The notes: a model not told the origin generated them from the sequence alone. A stretch of DNA of 64,000 nt from Pseudomonadales bacterium (GCA_024234855.1 JACKNN010000004.1:62001-126000); one strand, 5' to 3'. Positions 24,801 through 34,472 are shown, counted from the first letter of the stretch. Program-made: numbers and translations.

Positions 24801-27647
24801 ATGGACACTATCCAAGTACGCGGGGCGCGCACCCACAACCTCAAGAATATCGACCTGGACATCCCCAGGGACAAACTGGTGGTGATTACCGGCCTGTCGG
24901 GCTCGGGCAAGTCCTCCCTCGCCTTCGACACGCTGTACGCCGAGGGCCAGCGCCGTTACGTGGAATCCCTGTCCACTTACGCCAGGCAGTTCCTGTCAAT
25001 GATGGAAAAGCCCGATATGGATCATATCGAGGGTCTTTCACCCGCTATCTCCATCGAGCAGAAGTCCACTTCACACAACCCGCGCTCAACCGTGGGCACG
25101 ATTACCGAGATCTACGACTACCTGCGCCTGCTGTTCGCCCGGGTGGGCGAGCCCCGCTGCCCCGATCACGGTCACAACCTGCAGGCCCAGACCGTCAGCC
25201 AGATGGTCGACAGCGTGCTGGCCCTGCCCGCGGGCAGCAAACTGATGTTGCTGGCGCCGGTGGTGAGGGATCGCAAGGGCGAGCACCTGCATGTGTTCGA
25301 GGAGTTGCGGGCCGGCGGCTATGTCCGTGCGAGGATAGACGGCATCGTCACCGACCTGGATGATGTACCGGTATTGGACAAGAAGAAAAAGCACCGCATA
25401 GAGGTGGTCGTAGATCGCTTCAAGGTGCGCGCTGACCTGGGGATACGCCTGGCCGAATCCTTTGAAACGGCCCTGGGGCTTACCGATGGCCTGGCGGCGA
25501 TCAGCTACATGGACGGCGACGGCGACGACATCAGTTTTTCCGCGCGGTTTGCCTGCCCCGAATGCGGCCACAGTATCGATGAACTGGAACCCAGGCTGTT
25601 CTCGTTCAACAACCCGGCGGGCGCCTGCCCCAGCTGCGACGGCCTCGGCGTACGCCAGTATTTCGATCCGGAGCGCGTCGTGCTGCACCCCGAGGCCAGC
25701 CTGGCGGAGGGCGCGATCCGCGGCTGGGACCGGCGCAATGTCTATTACTTCCACATGCTTACCTCCCTGGCGGAGCACTACGGCTTTGACATTGATACGC
25801 CGTTTGAGCAACTGGACAAGAAATACCGGCAGGTGATCCTGCAGGGCAGTGGCAAGCAGGAGATCGCCTTTGCCTACGTCAACGACCGGGGCGACGTGTT
25901 CAGGCGCACCCACACTTTCGAAGGGATTATTCCCAACATGGAGCGGCGCTATCGCGACACGGATTCCTCGTCGGTGCGCGAGGAACTCGCGAAGTTTCTC
26001 TCCAACCACCCCTGCCCCGAGTGCGAGGGCACCCGCCTGCGCCGCGACGCCCGCCACGTGTTCGTGGATGAGCGCACGCTGCCCAGTATCACCAGCATGC
26101 CGGTGGGCGAGGCCGAGTTGTATTTTGAACAGCTTCGACTGGAGGGCCGCAAGGGCGAGATCGCCAACAAGATCATGAAGGAACTGCGGGCTCGCTACCG
26201 CTTCCTGGTGGATGTGGGCCTCAACTACCTGACCCTCAATCGCAGCGCCGAAACCCTCTCGGGGGGCGAGGCGCAGCGGATTCGCCTGGCATCCCAGATC
26301 GGCGCGGGGCTGGTCGGCGTGATGTACATCCTTGACGAGCCCTCCATCGGCCTGCACCAGCGCGACAACGAGCGACTGCTCGCCACCCTCACCCACCTGC
26401 GCGACCTGGGCAATACGGTACTGGTGGTGGAACACGATGAGGACGCTATCCGCAGTGCAGACCACATCATAGATATCGGTCCCGGAGCGGGCGTGCACGG
26501 CGGCCGGGTTGTCGCCCAGGGCAAGCTGAAGGACATCCTGGCCAACAAGGACTCACTGACCGGCGCCTACCTGTCCGGCAAACGCCGGATTGAAATACCC
26601 GCCAGGCGCACGCCCAATGACCCCAAACGCCAGTTGGTACTGACGGGGGCGAGCGGCAACAACCTGCAGTCTGTCACCCTCGGGATTCCCCTGGGACTGC
26701 TGACCTGCGTAACCGGCGTCTCCGGCTCCGGCAAGTCCACGCTGATCAACGGCACGCTCTATCCCCTGGCCGCCACCGAACTGAACGGCGCCACCACCCT
26801 GACGCCCGCGCCCTACGCATCGATCGAAGGCATGGAGCTGATAGACAAGTGCATTGATATAGACCAGAGCCCGATCGGGCGCACCCCGCGCTCCAATCCC
26901 GCCACCTACACCGGTATTTTCACGCCCGTGCGCGAGCTCTTCGCCGCCACCCAGGAGGCCAGGTCTCGCGGCTACAAGGCCGGCCGGTTCAGCTTCAATG
27001 TGAAGGGCGGCCGTTGCGAGGCCTGCCAGGGCGACGGCGTCACCAAGGTGGAGATGCACTTCCTGCCGGATATCTACGTGCCCTGCGATATCTGCAAGGG
27101 CAAACGCTACAACCGGGAAACGCTGGAGGTGCGGTACAAGGGCAAGAATATCCACGAGGTGCTGGAAATGACGGTCGAAGACGCACTGGTGTTCTTTGAC
27201 CCGGTTCCGGCCATTGCCCGCAAACTCCAGACTCTGATGGATGTCGGCCTGTCATATATCCGCCTCGGGCAGGCGGCGACCACACTTTCCGGCGGAGAGG
27301 CCCAACGGGTGAAACTGTCCCGGGAATTGTCCAAGCGGGATACCGGCAAGACTCTGTATATACTGGACGAACCCACCACTGGCCTGCACTTCGAGGACAT
27401 CAAGCAATTGCTGGCCGTTCTGCACCGTCTGCGGGACCACGGCAATACCATCGTGATCATCGAGCACAACCTGGATGTAATCAAGACGGCCGACTGGATC
27501 GTCGACCTGGGCCCCGAGGGCGGCAGCGGCGGCGGCCGGATTATCGCCACCGGCACTCCGGAGGCTGTGGCCAAAGCGAAGCATTCGTTCACGGGGCAGT
27601 TCCTGGCGCCCCTGTTGAAGCGCAGGGCCGGCCGGCGAGCCGCTTAG
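24801..27647 (+). CDS. uvrA: UvrABC excinuclease subunit A
   Basis: This is the damage-sensing ATPase of nucleotide excision repair. Starting at ATG 24801 gives MDTIQVRGARTHNLKNI and 948 residues; an upstream in-frame codon at 24744 lies between the promoter elements and is rejected. Two ABC ATPase modules are present: Walker A GLSGSGKSS (31-39) and GVSGSGKST in the second half, signatures LSGGEAQRIRLA and LSGGEAQRVKLS, and D-loops ILDEPSIGLH and ILDEPTTGLH. Zinc modules appear as CPEC..CPSC and CEAC..CDIC. It is divergent from the MFS/ssb side and convergent with an SMP-30 gene. Confidence 0.98.
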   Translation: MDTIQVRGARTHNLKNIDLDIPRDKLVVITGLSGSGKSSLAFDTLYAEGQRRYVESLSTYARQFLSMMEKPDMDHIEGLSPAISIEQKSTSHNPRSTVGTITEIYDYLRLLFARVGEPRCPDHGHNLQAQTVSQMVDSVLALPAGSKLMLLAPVVRDRKGEHLHVFEELRAGGYVRARIDGIVTDLDDVPVLDKKKKHRIEVVVDRFKVRADLGIRLAESFETALGLTDGLAAISYMDGDGDDISFSARFACPECGHSIDELEPRLFSFNNPAGACPSCDGLGVRQYFDPERVVLHPEASLAEGAIRGWDRRNVYYFHMLTSLAEHYGFDIDTPFEQLDKKYRQVILQGSGKQEIAFAYVNDRGDVFRRTHTFEGIIPNMERRYRDTDSSSVREELAKFLSNHPCPECEGTRLRRDARHVFVDERTLPSITSMPVGEAELYFEQLRLEGRKGEIANKIMKELRARYRFLVDVGLNYLTLNRSAETLSGGEAQRIRLASQIGAGLVGVMYILDEPSIGLHQRDNERLLATLTHLRDLGNTVLVVEHDEDAIRSADHIIDIGPGAGVHGGRVVAQGKLKDILANKDSLTGAYLSGKRRIEIPARRTPNDPKRQLVLTGASGNNLQSVTLGIPLGLLTCVTGVSGSGKSTLINGTLYPLAATELNGATTLTPAPYASIEGMELIDKCIDIDQSPIGRTPRSNPATYTGIFTPVRELFAATQEARSRGYKAGRFSFNVKGGRCEACQGDGVTKVEMHFLPDIYVPCDICKGKRYNRETLEVRYKGKNIHEVLEMTVEDALVFFDPVPAIARKLQTLMDVGLSYIRLGQAATTLSGGEAQRVKLSRELSKRDTGKTLYILDEPTTGLHFEDIKQLLAVLHRLRDHGNTIVIIEHNLDVIKTADWIVDLGPEGGSGGGRIIATGTPEAVAKAKHSFTGQFLAPLLKRRAGRRAA

Positions 27648-27659
27648 TCGCCGCCCGGC

Positions 27660-28532
27660 CTACGGCCACCCCGCCCCGGGCGTTTTGACCCGCGCTGTCT
27701 CTATCTTGCCGGTGCGCTCGACTGCGGCCACGTCATGATGGGAGGTCAGGGCGGTGACCGCATACAGGTCACGTCCATCGTCACCGCCCAGCATGCAGGC
27801 ATAGCAGTTCTGGCTGGTCGCCACCACCTGCAGCACCTCGCCACCCGGCGCGATAAGCACACACTCGGGCGCCACGGCATTGGCCACCCAGATGTTGCCA
27901 TCGGCATCCAGGCAGATGCCGTCCGGCGCCCGCTGCCCTAAAGCGGCCCACTCCCGGCGGTTGGCCAGGCTGCCGTCCGCCAAAATATCGAAGGCCGTCA
28001 GGCAGCTTGCCAGGGTTTCGCCGACTACCAGGGTTTTTCCATCCGGCGTTACCACGGTGCCATTGGGAAAATGCATCTCCCGGGCGGCCAGGTGCACGCT
28101 GCCATCGGGGTCAACCCGCACCAGGTTGGTGGATGGGTGCTCGGCAAACACGGAAGCAACACCGCGCCGGGACAGTTCGGCGTCGAGGTCGAAGCCAAAA
28201 TTGCCGACCCAGGCCCGCCCGTTGCCGTCCACCACCATGTCATTGCACATGTGCCGCGCCAGTCCCGACAGGTCTGCATGCTCGACAAAACCCGTACCTT
28301 CCTGGCGCAACACTTTCAGCGCCCGCATCGACACCACCAGCAGGCGTCCGTCGGGTAGCCAGCCCAGCCCGGAGGGCTGATCCTCGAAGCGGTGTTCGAT
28401 GCTGACACGCCCGGCCGTATCCATGGATTTGACCGCGTGGTCATAGAAATCACTGAACCACAAACGCCCGTTATGCCAGCGTGGGCCCTCGCCAAAATAC
28501 AGCCCGTCGGTAAGTGTGTGCGCCTGTGTCAC
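27660..28532 (-). CDS. SMP-30/gluconolactonase/LRE family protein
   Basis: The 290-residue six-bladed beta-propeller has the expected metal-site residues: Glu in LYFGEGPRW, Asn in CNDMVVD, Asn in FPNGTVV and Asp in APDGICLD. Family members hydrolyse sugar lactones or organophosphates using Ca2+ or Zn2+. Start is GTG with an AAAGGA site eight bases upstream. It stands alone between uvrA and the rplQ terminator, so the substrate cannot be inferred from context. Confidence 0.88.
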   Translation of the reverse strand: MTQAHTLTDGLYFGEGPRWHNGRLWFSDFYDHAVKSMDTAGRVSIEHRFEDQPSGLGWLPDGRLLVVSMRALKVLRQEGTGFVEHADLSGLARHMCNDMVVDGNGRAWVGNFGFDLDAELSRRGVASVFAEHPSTNLVRVDPDGSVHLAAREMHFPNGTVVTPDGKTLVVGETLASCLTAFDILADGSLANRREWAALGQRAPDGICLDADGNIWVANAVAPECVLIAPGGEVLQVVATSQNCYACMLGGDDGRDLYAVTALTSHHDVAAVERTGKIETARVKTPGAGWP

Positions 28533-28614
28533 GGCCAGATCCTTTCAAAACATATCCCGCCAGCCTAGCAGATGTCCGCCGGGAGGCAAGCCCGGCCGCT
28601 ACCGCAGCGCACAC

Positions 28615-28638
28615 AAAAAAGCCGGGCAGTGCCCGGCT
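28615..28638 (-). terminator. Terminator of the alpha ribosomal operon
   Basis: On the minus strand AGCCGGGC-ACT-GCCCGGCT is followed by a T-run, about 30 bases after the rplQ stop. Confidence 0.94.
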
Positions 28639-28665
28639 GTTATCGGTGGTACCGCCAGCGGAATA

Positions 28666-29055
28666 TCAATCCTCGCTGTCTTCGACGCTCTCGACCTCCG
28701 GGCGATCGACCAGCTCAACGTACGCCATGGGCGCCTTGTCGCCCGTGCGGTAGCCGCACTTGAGTATACGGATATAGCCACCGGGACGTTCCTGGTAGCG
28801 CGGCCCGAGCTCACTGAACAGCTTGCCCACTGCCTCCTTGCTGCGCGTGCGGTCAAACGCCAGGCGACGATTCGCGACGCTGTCCTTTTTGGCCAGGGTG
28901 ATCAGGGGCTCCGCATAGCTGCGCAGTTCCTTCGCCTTGGGCAGGGTGGTCTTGATCAGCTCGTGCTCCACCAGGGACACGGCCATATTGCGGAACATGG
29001 CCTTGCGGTGGGAGCTGTTCCTGTTTAACTGACGTCCACTATGACGATGACGCAT
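28666..29055 (-). CDS. rplQ: 50S ribosomal protein L17
   Basis: The 129-residue protein has the MRHRHSGRQLNRNSSHRKAM start and TTLPKAKELR, typical of L17, which binds 23S rRNA near the tunnel exit. The C-terminal tail is acidic (ESVEDSED). It is last in the alpha operon, 89 bases after rpoA, and is followed by a terminator. Confidence 0.98.
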   Translation of the reverse strand: MRHRHSGRQLNRNSSHRKAMFRNMAVSLVEHELIKTTLPKAKELRSYAEPLITLAKKDSVANRRLAFDRTRSKEAVGKLFSELGPRYQERPGGYIRILKCGYRTGDKAPMAYVELVDRPEVESVEDSED

Positions 29056-29144
29056 CTTTCCAATCCTATACTGTCTGTGCTATCTCAGCACTGCTTAGTG
29101 TGATGCGGGTTGCAGCCGGTGGCTGTAACCCGATCCTCGTTTTC

Positions 29145-30149
29145 TTAAACGCTCAGAACCCTGTCGTCGTTCTTCAGGCTCGCCGGCGGCCAGTTGTCCA
29201 GGCGCATGCCCAGGGACAAACCGCGTGAGGCCAGTACGTCCTTGATTTCCGTCAGTGACTTCTTGCCAAGGTTCGGCGTCTTCAGCAGCTCAACTTCCGT
29301 GCGCTGCACCAGGTCACCGATGTAGTAAATGTTCTCGGCCTTGAGGCAGTTGGCGGAGCGAACCGTCAGCTCCAGGTCATCGACCGGACGCAGCAGAATC
29401 GGGTCTACCTCGTCCTCTTCGATCACGGACTCAGACTCGCTCTCACTCTCCAGGTCGACAAATACCGCCAGCTGCTGCTGCAGGATGGTGGCTGCCCGGC
29501 GAATCGCCTCCTCCGGGTCTATGGTCCCGTTGGTCTCCAGGTCCAGCACCAGCTTGTCGAGGTCGGTGCGCTGTTCTACCCGTGCTGCTTCCACCACGTA
29601 GGATACGCGGTGTACCGGCGAGAAGGTGGCATCGAGCTGCAGGCGACCGATTGAGCGGGTTTCCTCTTCCGGGTTTTCGCGAGAATCTGCCGGCGAGTAA
29701 CCGCGACCGCGCGCTACGGTCAGCTTCATGCTGATCTCGGAGTTGCTGTTCAGGTGGCAGATCACGTGCTCCGGATTGCGCACTTCAATATCGTGATCAA
29801 CCAGGATGTCGGCGGCAGTAACCACGCCCGGGCCTTTCTTGCTCAGGGTCAGCTCGGCCTCTTCCTTGCCGTGCATGACCAGCGCAACACCCTTGAGGTT
29901 CAGCAGGATTTCGATAACATCCTCCTGCACACCCTCGATCGCGCTGTACTCGTGCAGCACACCGTCGATCTCCACCTCGGTAATGGCACAGCCCGGCATT
30001 GACGACAGCAGGATACGGCGTAACGCATTACCCAGAGTGTGGCCAAAGCCACGCTCCAGGGGCTCCAGGGTGACCTGGGCGCGGGTGTTGTTCTTTTCGT
30101 CTACCTTGATGACGCGGGGTGTCAAAAATTCGTTCACTGCACTCTGCAT
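29145..30149 (-). CDS. rpoA: RNA polymerase alpha subunit
   Basis: The 334-residue protein has the assembly domain (1-235: EPLERGFGHTLGNALRRILLSS, the dimerisation region) and the C-terminal DNA- and activator-binding domain (about 250-325: ELTVRSANCLKAENIYYIGDLVQRTE, with the residues that contact UP elements, and NLGKKSLTEIKDVL). It sits between rpsD and rplQ. A working alpha CTD fits the AT-rich stretch upstream of the tRNA-Tyr promoter. Confidence 0.98.
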   Translation of the reverse strand: MQSAVNEFLTPRVIKVDEKNNTRAQVTLEPLERGFGHTLGNALRRILLSSMPGCAITEVEIDGVLHEYSAIEGVQEDVIEILLNLKGVALVMHGKEEAELTLSKKGPGVVTAADILVDHDIEVRNPEHVICHLNSNSEISMKLTVARGRGYSPADSRENPEEETRSIGRLQLDATFSPVHRVSYVVEAARVEQRTDLDKLVLDLETNGTIDPEEAIRRAATILQQQLAVFVDLESESESESVIEEDEVDPILLRPVDDLELTVRSANCLKAENIYYIGDLVQRTEVELLKTPNLGKKSLTEIKDVLASRGLSLGMRLDNWPPASLKNDDRVLSV

Positions 30150-30185
30150 TGGGGCACCTGTATTGTAGGTTGGTCCTTCAGTGGA

Positions 30186-30806
30186 TTACTTGGAGTAAAG
30201 TTCGACGATCAGGTTTTCGTTGATCTCTGAAGAGAGCTCCTGACGGTCGGGTACTGACTTGAACACCCCTTCCAGCTTTTCGCTGTTCATTTCAATCCAC
30301 TCGGGTTCGCCACGCTGGGCGGCCAGCGCAAGGGCGGACTGCACTCGCAGCTGCTTCTTGGCTTTTTCGCGCAATGAAATCACATCGCCGGCTTTCACCT
30401 GGTAGGACGGAATATTCACCGCAGCACCGTTAACGAGGATTGCCTTATGCGCAACCATCTGGCGGGCTTCGGCGCGAGTGGAGCCAAAACCCATACGGTA
30501 AACAACGTTGTCGAGGCGGCTTTCAAGCAGTTGCAGCAGGTTTTCACCGGTTGCACCCTTGAGGCGGGCCGCTTCCTTGTAGTAGTTGCGGAACTGCTTT
30601 TCAAGTATCCCGTAGATACGGCGCACTTTCTGTTTTTCACGCAGCTGTACACCGTAATCAGACAGGCGGCCGCGACGGGCGCCATGCTGGCCGGGAGCAG
30701 TTTCCAGTTTGCACTTGCTTTCCAGCGCACGCACACCGCTTTTCAGGAACAGGTCAGTTCCTTCACGACGGGAAAGCTTGCACTTGGGTCCAATATATCG
30801 AGCCAT
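30186..30806 (-). CDS. rpsD: 30S ribosomal protein S4
   Basis: The 206-residue primary 16S-binding protein has MARYIGPKCKLSRREGTDL and the S4 RNA-binding domain (LESRLDNVVYRMGFGSTRAEARQMV). In E. coli S4 is also the translational repressor of this operon, acting at the rpsM leader. Gap to rpsK is 33 bases and to rpoA 36. Confidence 0.98.
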   Translation of the reverse strand: MARYIGPKCKLSRREGTDLFLKSGVRALESKCKLETAPGQHGARRGRLSDYGVQLREKQKVRRIYGILEKQFRNYYKEAARLKGATGENLLQLLESRLDNVVYRMGFGSTRAEARQMVAHKAILVNGAAVNIPSYQVKAGDVISLREKAKKQLRVQSALALAAQRGEPEWIEMNSEKLEGVFKSVPDRQELSSEINENLIVELYSK

Positions 30807-30839
30807 GTCAATTCTATCCTGTAAGCGTTATACGTTAAG

Positions 30840-31232
30840 TTATACGCGACGTTTCTTGGGAGGACGGCAGCCATTGTGAGGTATAGGCGTAACGTCGGTA
30901 ATATTGCTGATCTTGTAGCCACAGGCATTGAGTGCGCGCACGGCGGACTCTCGACCGGGGCCGGGACCCTTGACCTGCACATCCAGGTTCTTGAGCCCGT
31001 ATTCCTTGGCGGCCTCACCGGCGCGCTCGGCAGCTACCTGCGCAGCAAACGGCGTGCTTTTACGTGAACCGCGGAAACCGGAACCACCGGAGGTAGCCCA
31101 GCTCAGGGTGTTACCCTGCCTGTCTGTGATGGTGATAATGGTGTTGTTGAATGACGCGTGGACATGCGCAATACCGTCCACCACCGTCTTGGTAATCTTT
31201 TTACGGGTGGTTTTGACACCTGGCTTAGCCAT
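30840..31232 (-). CDS. rpsK: 30S ribosomal protein S11
   Basis: The 130-residue platform protein has HVHASFNNTIITITDRQGN and the C-terminal DVTPIPHNGCRPPKKRRV that contacts the mRNA exit region. It lies 78 bases after rpsM in the alpha operon. Confidence 0.98.
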   Translation of the reverse strand: MAKPGVKTTRKKITKTVVDGIAHVHASFNNTIITITDRQGNTLSWATSGGSGFRGSRKSTPFAAQVAAERAGEAAKEYGLKNLDVQVKGPGPGRESAVRALNACGYKISNITDVTPIPHNGCRPPKKRRV

Positions 31233-31310
31233 AGTTTACTTCCTGCTTTAATATCAACACTGCACTAGGGTGCAGCTACACTAAAAACGGATTCGCTGTG
31301 AATCTGTACC

Positions 31311-31667
31311 TTACTTGCGAATCGGCTTGCGCGGGCCCTTGCGGGTACGGGCATTGGTTTTGGTACGCTGTCCGCGCAGGGGCAAACCCCGACGGTGGCG
31401 CAGACCCCGGTTACATCCGAGGTCCATCAGGCGCTTGATGTTCATGGAGACTTCACGGCGGAGGTCACCTTCCACGGTCATCTCTGCCACCCTGGCCCGC
31501 AAAGCGTCCATCTCGCCTTCGGACAATTCGCTTATCTTGATGTTCTCGGCAACGCCAGAGTCGGCACACAGCCGCTTGGCCTGGCTGCGACCCACGCCAA
31601 AGATATATGTCAAAGAGATAACAGCATGCTTGTTATCAGGTATGTTGACGCCGGCAATACGAGCCAT
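31311..31667 (-). CDS. rpsM: 30S ribosomal protein S13
   Basis: The 118-residue head protein has MARIAGVNIPDNKHAVISLTYI, the RGLRHRRGLPLRGQRT loop and the basic tail that reaches P-site tRNA. It is the first gene of the alpha operon, behind its own promoter and a ~95-nt leader. Confidence 0.98.
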   Translation of the reverse strand: MARIAGVNIPDNKHAVISLTYIFGVGRSQAKRLCADSGVAENIKISELSEGEMDALRARVAEMTVEGDLRREVSMNIKRLMDLGCNRGLRHRRGLPLRGQRTKTNARTRKGPRKPIRK

Positions 31668-31762
31668 CCAACTTTCTCCAATCGTTTATCGTCGCTCTTT
31701 GCTGCAAATTCTGTCCCGAGCCGGCGAAATTACCTTAATTTCATCGGGGCGGGGGCAAAAGG
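31668..31762 (-). promoter_or_regulatory. Alpha-operon leader, candidate S4 binding site
   Basis: The ~95-nt leader between the rpsM promoter and the rpsM ATG has the length and position of the E. coli S4-binding pseudoknot (alpha operon ribosome binding site). I did not confirm the pseudoknot pairing by eye; GGAG provides the ribosome binding site. Confidence 0.3.
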
Positions 31763-31768
31763 CGCAGC

Positions 31769-31797
31769 ATTCTAGCGATATCGTTACTAAAAATCAA
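31769..31797 (-). promoter_or_regulatory. Promoter of the alpha operon
   Basis: TTGATT-N17-TAGAAT on the minus strand, just downstream of rpmJ. The bases after the -10 are GC-rich (GCTGCGCC), as in stringently controlled promoters. Confidence 0.7.
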
Positions 31798-31807
31798 CCG
31801 CCGGAAA

Positions 31808-31924
31808 TTAACCCTGGCGCTGCTTGTGGCGCGGATCCGTATTGCAGATCACACGCACCACGCCATTACGGCGCACCACCTTGCAATTCCTGCAAATCTT
31901 CTTGACCGATGCACGTACTTTCAT
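31808..31924 (-). CDS. rpmJ: 50S ribosomal protein L36
   Basis: The 38-residue zinc-ribbon protein MKVRASVKKICRNCKVV..RVICNTDPRHKQRQ has the CxxC..CxxxxH metal site, so this is the zinc-containing form. The true start is the ATG at 31924; the open frame upstream is not part of the gene. It lies between secY (46 bases) and the alpha promoter. Confidence 0.96.
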   Translation of the reverse strand: MKVRASVKKICRNCKVVRRNGVVRVICNTDPRHKQRQG

Positions 31925-31970
31925 GACAACTTCTCCGTTTCCTCTACCCTGGCCACTCGACCGATCCGGC

Positions 31971-33299
31971 TTACCGAACCCGTCCCGCACTGCCATAGGT
32001 TTTCAAATTAGCCTTTTTCATCACCGAATCGTACTGGTGCGACATCAGGTGGCTTTGCACCTGTGCCATAAAGTCCATCACAACCACCACAACGATCAGC
32101 AATGAGGTACCGCCCAGGTAAAACGGTACGTTCCACATCACCACCAGAAACTGCGGCAACAGGCACACCAGCGCTATATAGGCGGCACCGAATACAGTCA
32201 ACCTGGTCAGCACGCCATCGATATAATTGGCGGTTTGCTGGCCCGGGCGAATCCCAGGGACGAACGCCCCTGATCGCTTCAGGTTGTCTGCCACTTCCAC
32301 CGGGTTAAACATCAAAGCGGTGTAAAAGAAGCAGAAAAACACAATAAATACCGTAAACAGCAATATGTTCAACGGCTGCCCCGGGCCGATGGCAACAGCC
32401 ATGTCCTGCAGCCAGTCGACGGAGCCGGACGTACCGAACCACTGGGCGATAGACGCCGGAAACAACAGAATACTACTGGCGAAGATCGCCGGAATCACAC
32501 CCGCCATGTTGACCTTGAGCGGCAGGTGTGAGCTCTGTGCCTGGTACATCTTGCGACCCTGCTGGCGCTTGGCATAGTTAACCGTGATCCGACGCTGGCC
32601 GCGCTCAATGAACACAATCATGTAAATAACAGCGATTGCCAGGGTCAGGATCAGCAACAGCACCAGGATATTCAGTTCGCCCTGCCGCGCCTGCTCCAGC
32701 GACTGGCCAATAGCCGCCGGCAGTCCCGCCACAATACCCGCGAAGATCAGCAGGGATATCCCGTTGCCCACACCCTTCTCGGTGATCTGCTCGCCCAGCC
32801 ACATCATGAAAACCGCGCCCGTTACCAGGGAAGTAATCGCGATGACAAAAAACAGCGGCGAGGCGTCGTAGGACATACCCTGGTTCGCCATACCAACCGT
32901 CATACCGGTTGCCTGGACGATCGCCAGTACCACCGTGAGGTAGCGGGTGTACTGGCTGATCTTACGGCGCCCGGACTCCCCTTCCTTCTTCAACTGCTCC
33001 AGCTGCGGCGTCACGGCCGCCATCAACTGCATGATGATGGAAGCCGAGATGTAGGGCATGATCCCCAGCGCCAGGATACTCATACGCTCGAGCGCGCCAC
33101 CGGAGAACATATTCGCCAATCCCAGGATAGTGCCCTGGTTCTGGTTGAACAGCGCCGCCAGCTGGTTCGGATCGATTCCCGGAACAGGAATATGGGTACC
33201 TATCCGGTAGACGATAATGGCCAGTAAAACAAAACGAAGGCGAGCAAAAAGCTCGCCCAGGCCTGCCTTGTTTACCGATGGTAGCTGAGGCGTTGCCAT
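31971..33299 (-). CDS. secY: Preprotein translocase subunit SecY
   Basis: The 442-residue, ten-helix channel protein of the inner membrane has the plug-helix region (PNQLAALFNQNQGTILGLANMFSGGALERMS, split by known loops) and the cytoplasmic loops IERGQRRITVNYAKRQQGRKM and PGIRPGQQTANYID that bind ribosome and SecA. Its ATG directly follows the rplO stop (TAAATG). The channel partner SecE is at 61.1-61.4 kb. Confidence 0.98.
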   Translation of the reverse strand: MATPQLPSVNKAGLGELFARLRFVLLAIIVYRIGTHIPVPGIDPNQLAALFNQNQGTILGLANMFSGGALERMSILALGIMPYISASIIMQLMAAVTPQLEQLKKEGESGRRKISQYTRYLTVVLAIVQATGMTVGMANQGMSYDASPLFFVIAITSLVTGAVFMMWLGEQITEKGVGNGISLLIFAGIVAGLPAAIGQSLEQARQGELNILVLLLILTLAIAVIYMIVFIERGQRRITVNYAKRQQGRKMYQAQSSHLPLKVNMAGVIPAIFASSILLFPASIAQWFGTSGSVDWLQDMAVAIGPGQPLNILLFTVFIVFFCFFYTALMFNPVEVADNLKRSGAFVPGIRPGQQTANYIDGVLTRLTVFGAAYIALVCLLPQFLVVMWNVPFYLGGTSLLIVVVVVMDFMAQVQSHLMSHQYDSVMKKANLKTYGSAGRVR

Positions 33300-33746
33300 T
33301 TATTCCTCTACTTTCCCGCCGGCTTTTTCTATCGCTTCACGGGCACCCCTGGTAACCGCGATGCCCTTGACGGTGATGGCCTTGTTAAGCTCACCTGACA
33401 GGAATATGCGCACCCTGGCGATATTCACGTTGACAAGGTCGGCACCCTTGAGCGCCGCCAGATCGACTATGCTGCCCTCGACATTATTCAGCTCACTCAG
33501 GCGAACCTGGGCAGTAGTGCGGGATATCCTGGAGGTAAAGCCGTACTTGGGCAAACGCTTCTGCAGCGGCATCTGGCCACCCTCAAAGCCGGGCCTTACC
33601 CTGCCGCCTGAGCGTGACTTCTGTCCCTTGTGACCACGGCCCGCGGTTTTACCCAGGCCACTACCGATACCGCGGCCGACGCGCTTGGCATTCTGGCGAG
33701 CACCCGGCGCCGGGCTCAGGGTGTTCAGTCGCATAACTTCTGACAT
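33300..33746 (-). CDS. rplO: 50S ribosomal protein L15
   Basis: The 148-residue protein has MRLNTLSPAPGARQNAKRVG, the Gly/Arg-rich segment GSGLGKTAGRGHKGQKSRSG and a globular C-terminus. The ATG at 33746 has GAGG nine bases upstream and adds four residues (MSEV) before the commonly used Met; the inner ATG at 33734 is the alternative. It lies three bases after rpmD. Confidence 0.96.
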   Translation of the reverse strand: MSEVMRLNTLSPAPGARQNAKRVGRGIGSGLGKTAGRGHKGQKSRSGGRVRPGFEGGQMPLQKRLPKYGFTSRISRTTAQVRLSELNNVEGSIVDLAALKGADLVNVNIARVRIFLSGELNKAITVKGIAVTRGAREAIEKAGGKVEE

Positions 33747-33749
33747 GAT

Positions 33750-33932
33750 TTAATCCTCTACCCTTACGAGGTAATTTACCGCGTTGATCATGCCACGAAC
33801 CGAGGGGGTGTCTTCCACTTCGACCGTGTGACCAATGCGACGCAATCCCAGACCCGCGACACAAGCCTTGTGGTTCTTGAGTCGCCCGTAGGTGCTCTTG
33901 GTCTGTGTAACCTTGATTTTTTGCTTAGCCAT
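33750..33932 (-). CDS. rpmD: 50S ribosomal protein L30
   Basis: The 60-residue protein MAKQKIKVTQTKSTYG..LGLRRIGHTVEVEDTPSVRGMI is a typical bacterial short L30. The ATG at 33932 is taken rather than a TTG three codons upstream. It lies between rpsE and rplO in the spc operon. Confidence 0.96.
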   Translation of the reverse strand: MAKQKIKVTQTKSTYGRLKNHKACVAGLGLRRIGHTVEVEDTPSVRGMINAVNYLVRVED

Positions 33933-33950
33933 GACGAACAAATCCAGTTA

Positions 33951-34463
33951 TTAGTTCAGTATCTCTTCAACCGTCTTGCCACGCTTTGCGGCGACTTCAT
34001 CGGGCGCTGCCATGTCGCGAAGACCATTGAAAGTAGCGCGCACCACGTTTACCGGGTTGGTAGACCCGTAGCACTTGGCGAGCACGTTATGCACGCCCGC
34101 GATTTCCAGAACCGCCCGCATCGCACCACCGGCGATGACGCCAGTACCTTCTGAGGCCGGTTGCATGTACACCCGGGAAGCACCGTGGGCAGCTTTGACC
34201 GGGTATTGTATGGTACCGTTGTTGAGCTCAACCTGAATCATGTTGCGACGGGCAGCCTCCATCGCCTTCTGGATCGCGACCGGCACTTCACGCGCCTTGC
34301 CACGACCGAAGCCGATCTTGCCATTGCCGTCACCCACAACAGTCAGCGCCGTAAAGCTGAAGATTCGGCCACCCTTGACCACCTTCGCCACACGGTTGAC
34401 CTGCACCAGTTTCTCCTGGAGATCACCGTCCTGCTGCTGCTTTTTCTGATCGTTGAAAGCCAT
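33951..34463 (-). CDS. rpsE: 30S ribosomal protein S5
   Basis: The 170-residue protein has the dsRBD-like N-terminal domain (LVQVNRVAKVVKGGRIFSF, the loop where spectinomycin-resistance changes occur, here wild-type-like) and the C-terminal GASRVYMQPASEGTGVIAGG segment. It acts in decoding fidelity. It sits nine bases after rplR. Confidence 0.98.
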   Translation of the reverse strand: MAFNDQKKQQQDGDLQEKLVQVNRVAKVVKGGRIFSFTALTVVGDGNGKIGFGRGKAREVPVAIQKAMEAARRNMIQVELNNGTIQYPVKAAHGASRVYMQPASEGTGVIAGGAMRAVLEIAGVHNVLAKCYGSTNPVNVVRATFNGLRDMAAPDEVAAKRGKTVEEILN

Positions 34464-34472
34464 ATCTATACC

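Noticed and set aside
31925..31996. N-terminal extension of L36
   Set aside because: It overlaps the secY end and L36 is a 38-residue protein starting MKVRAS.
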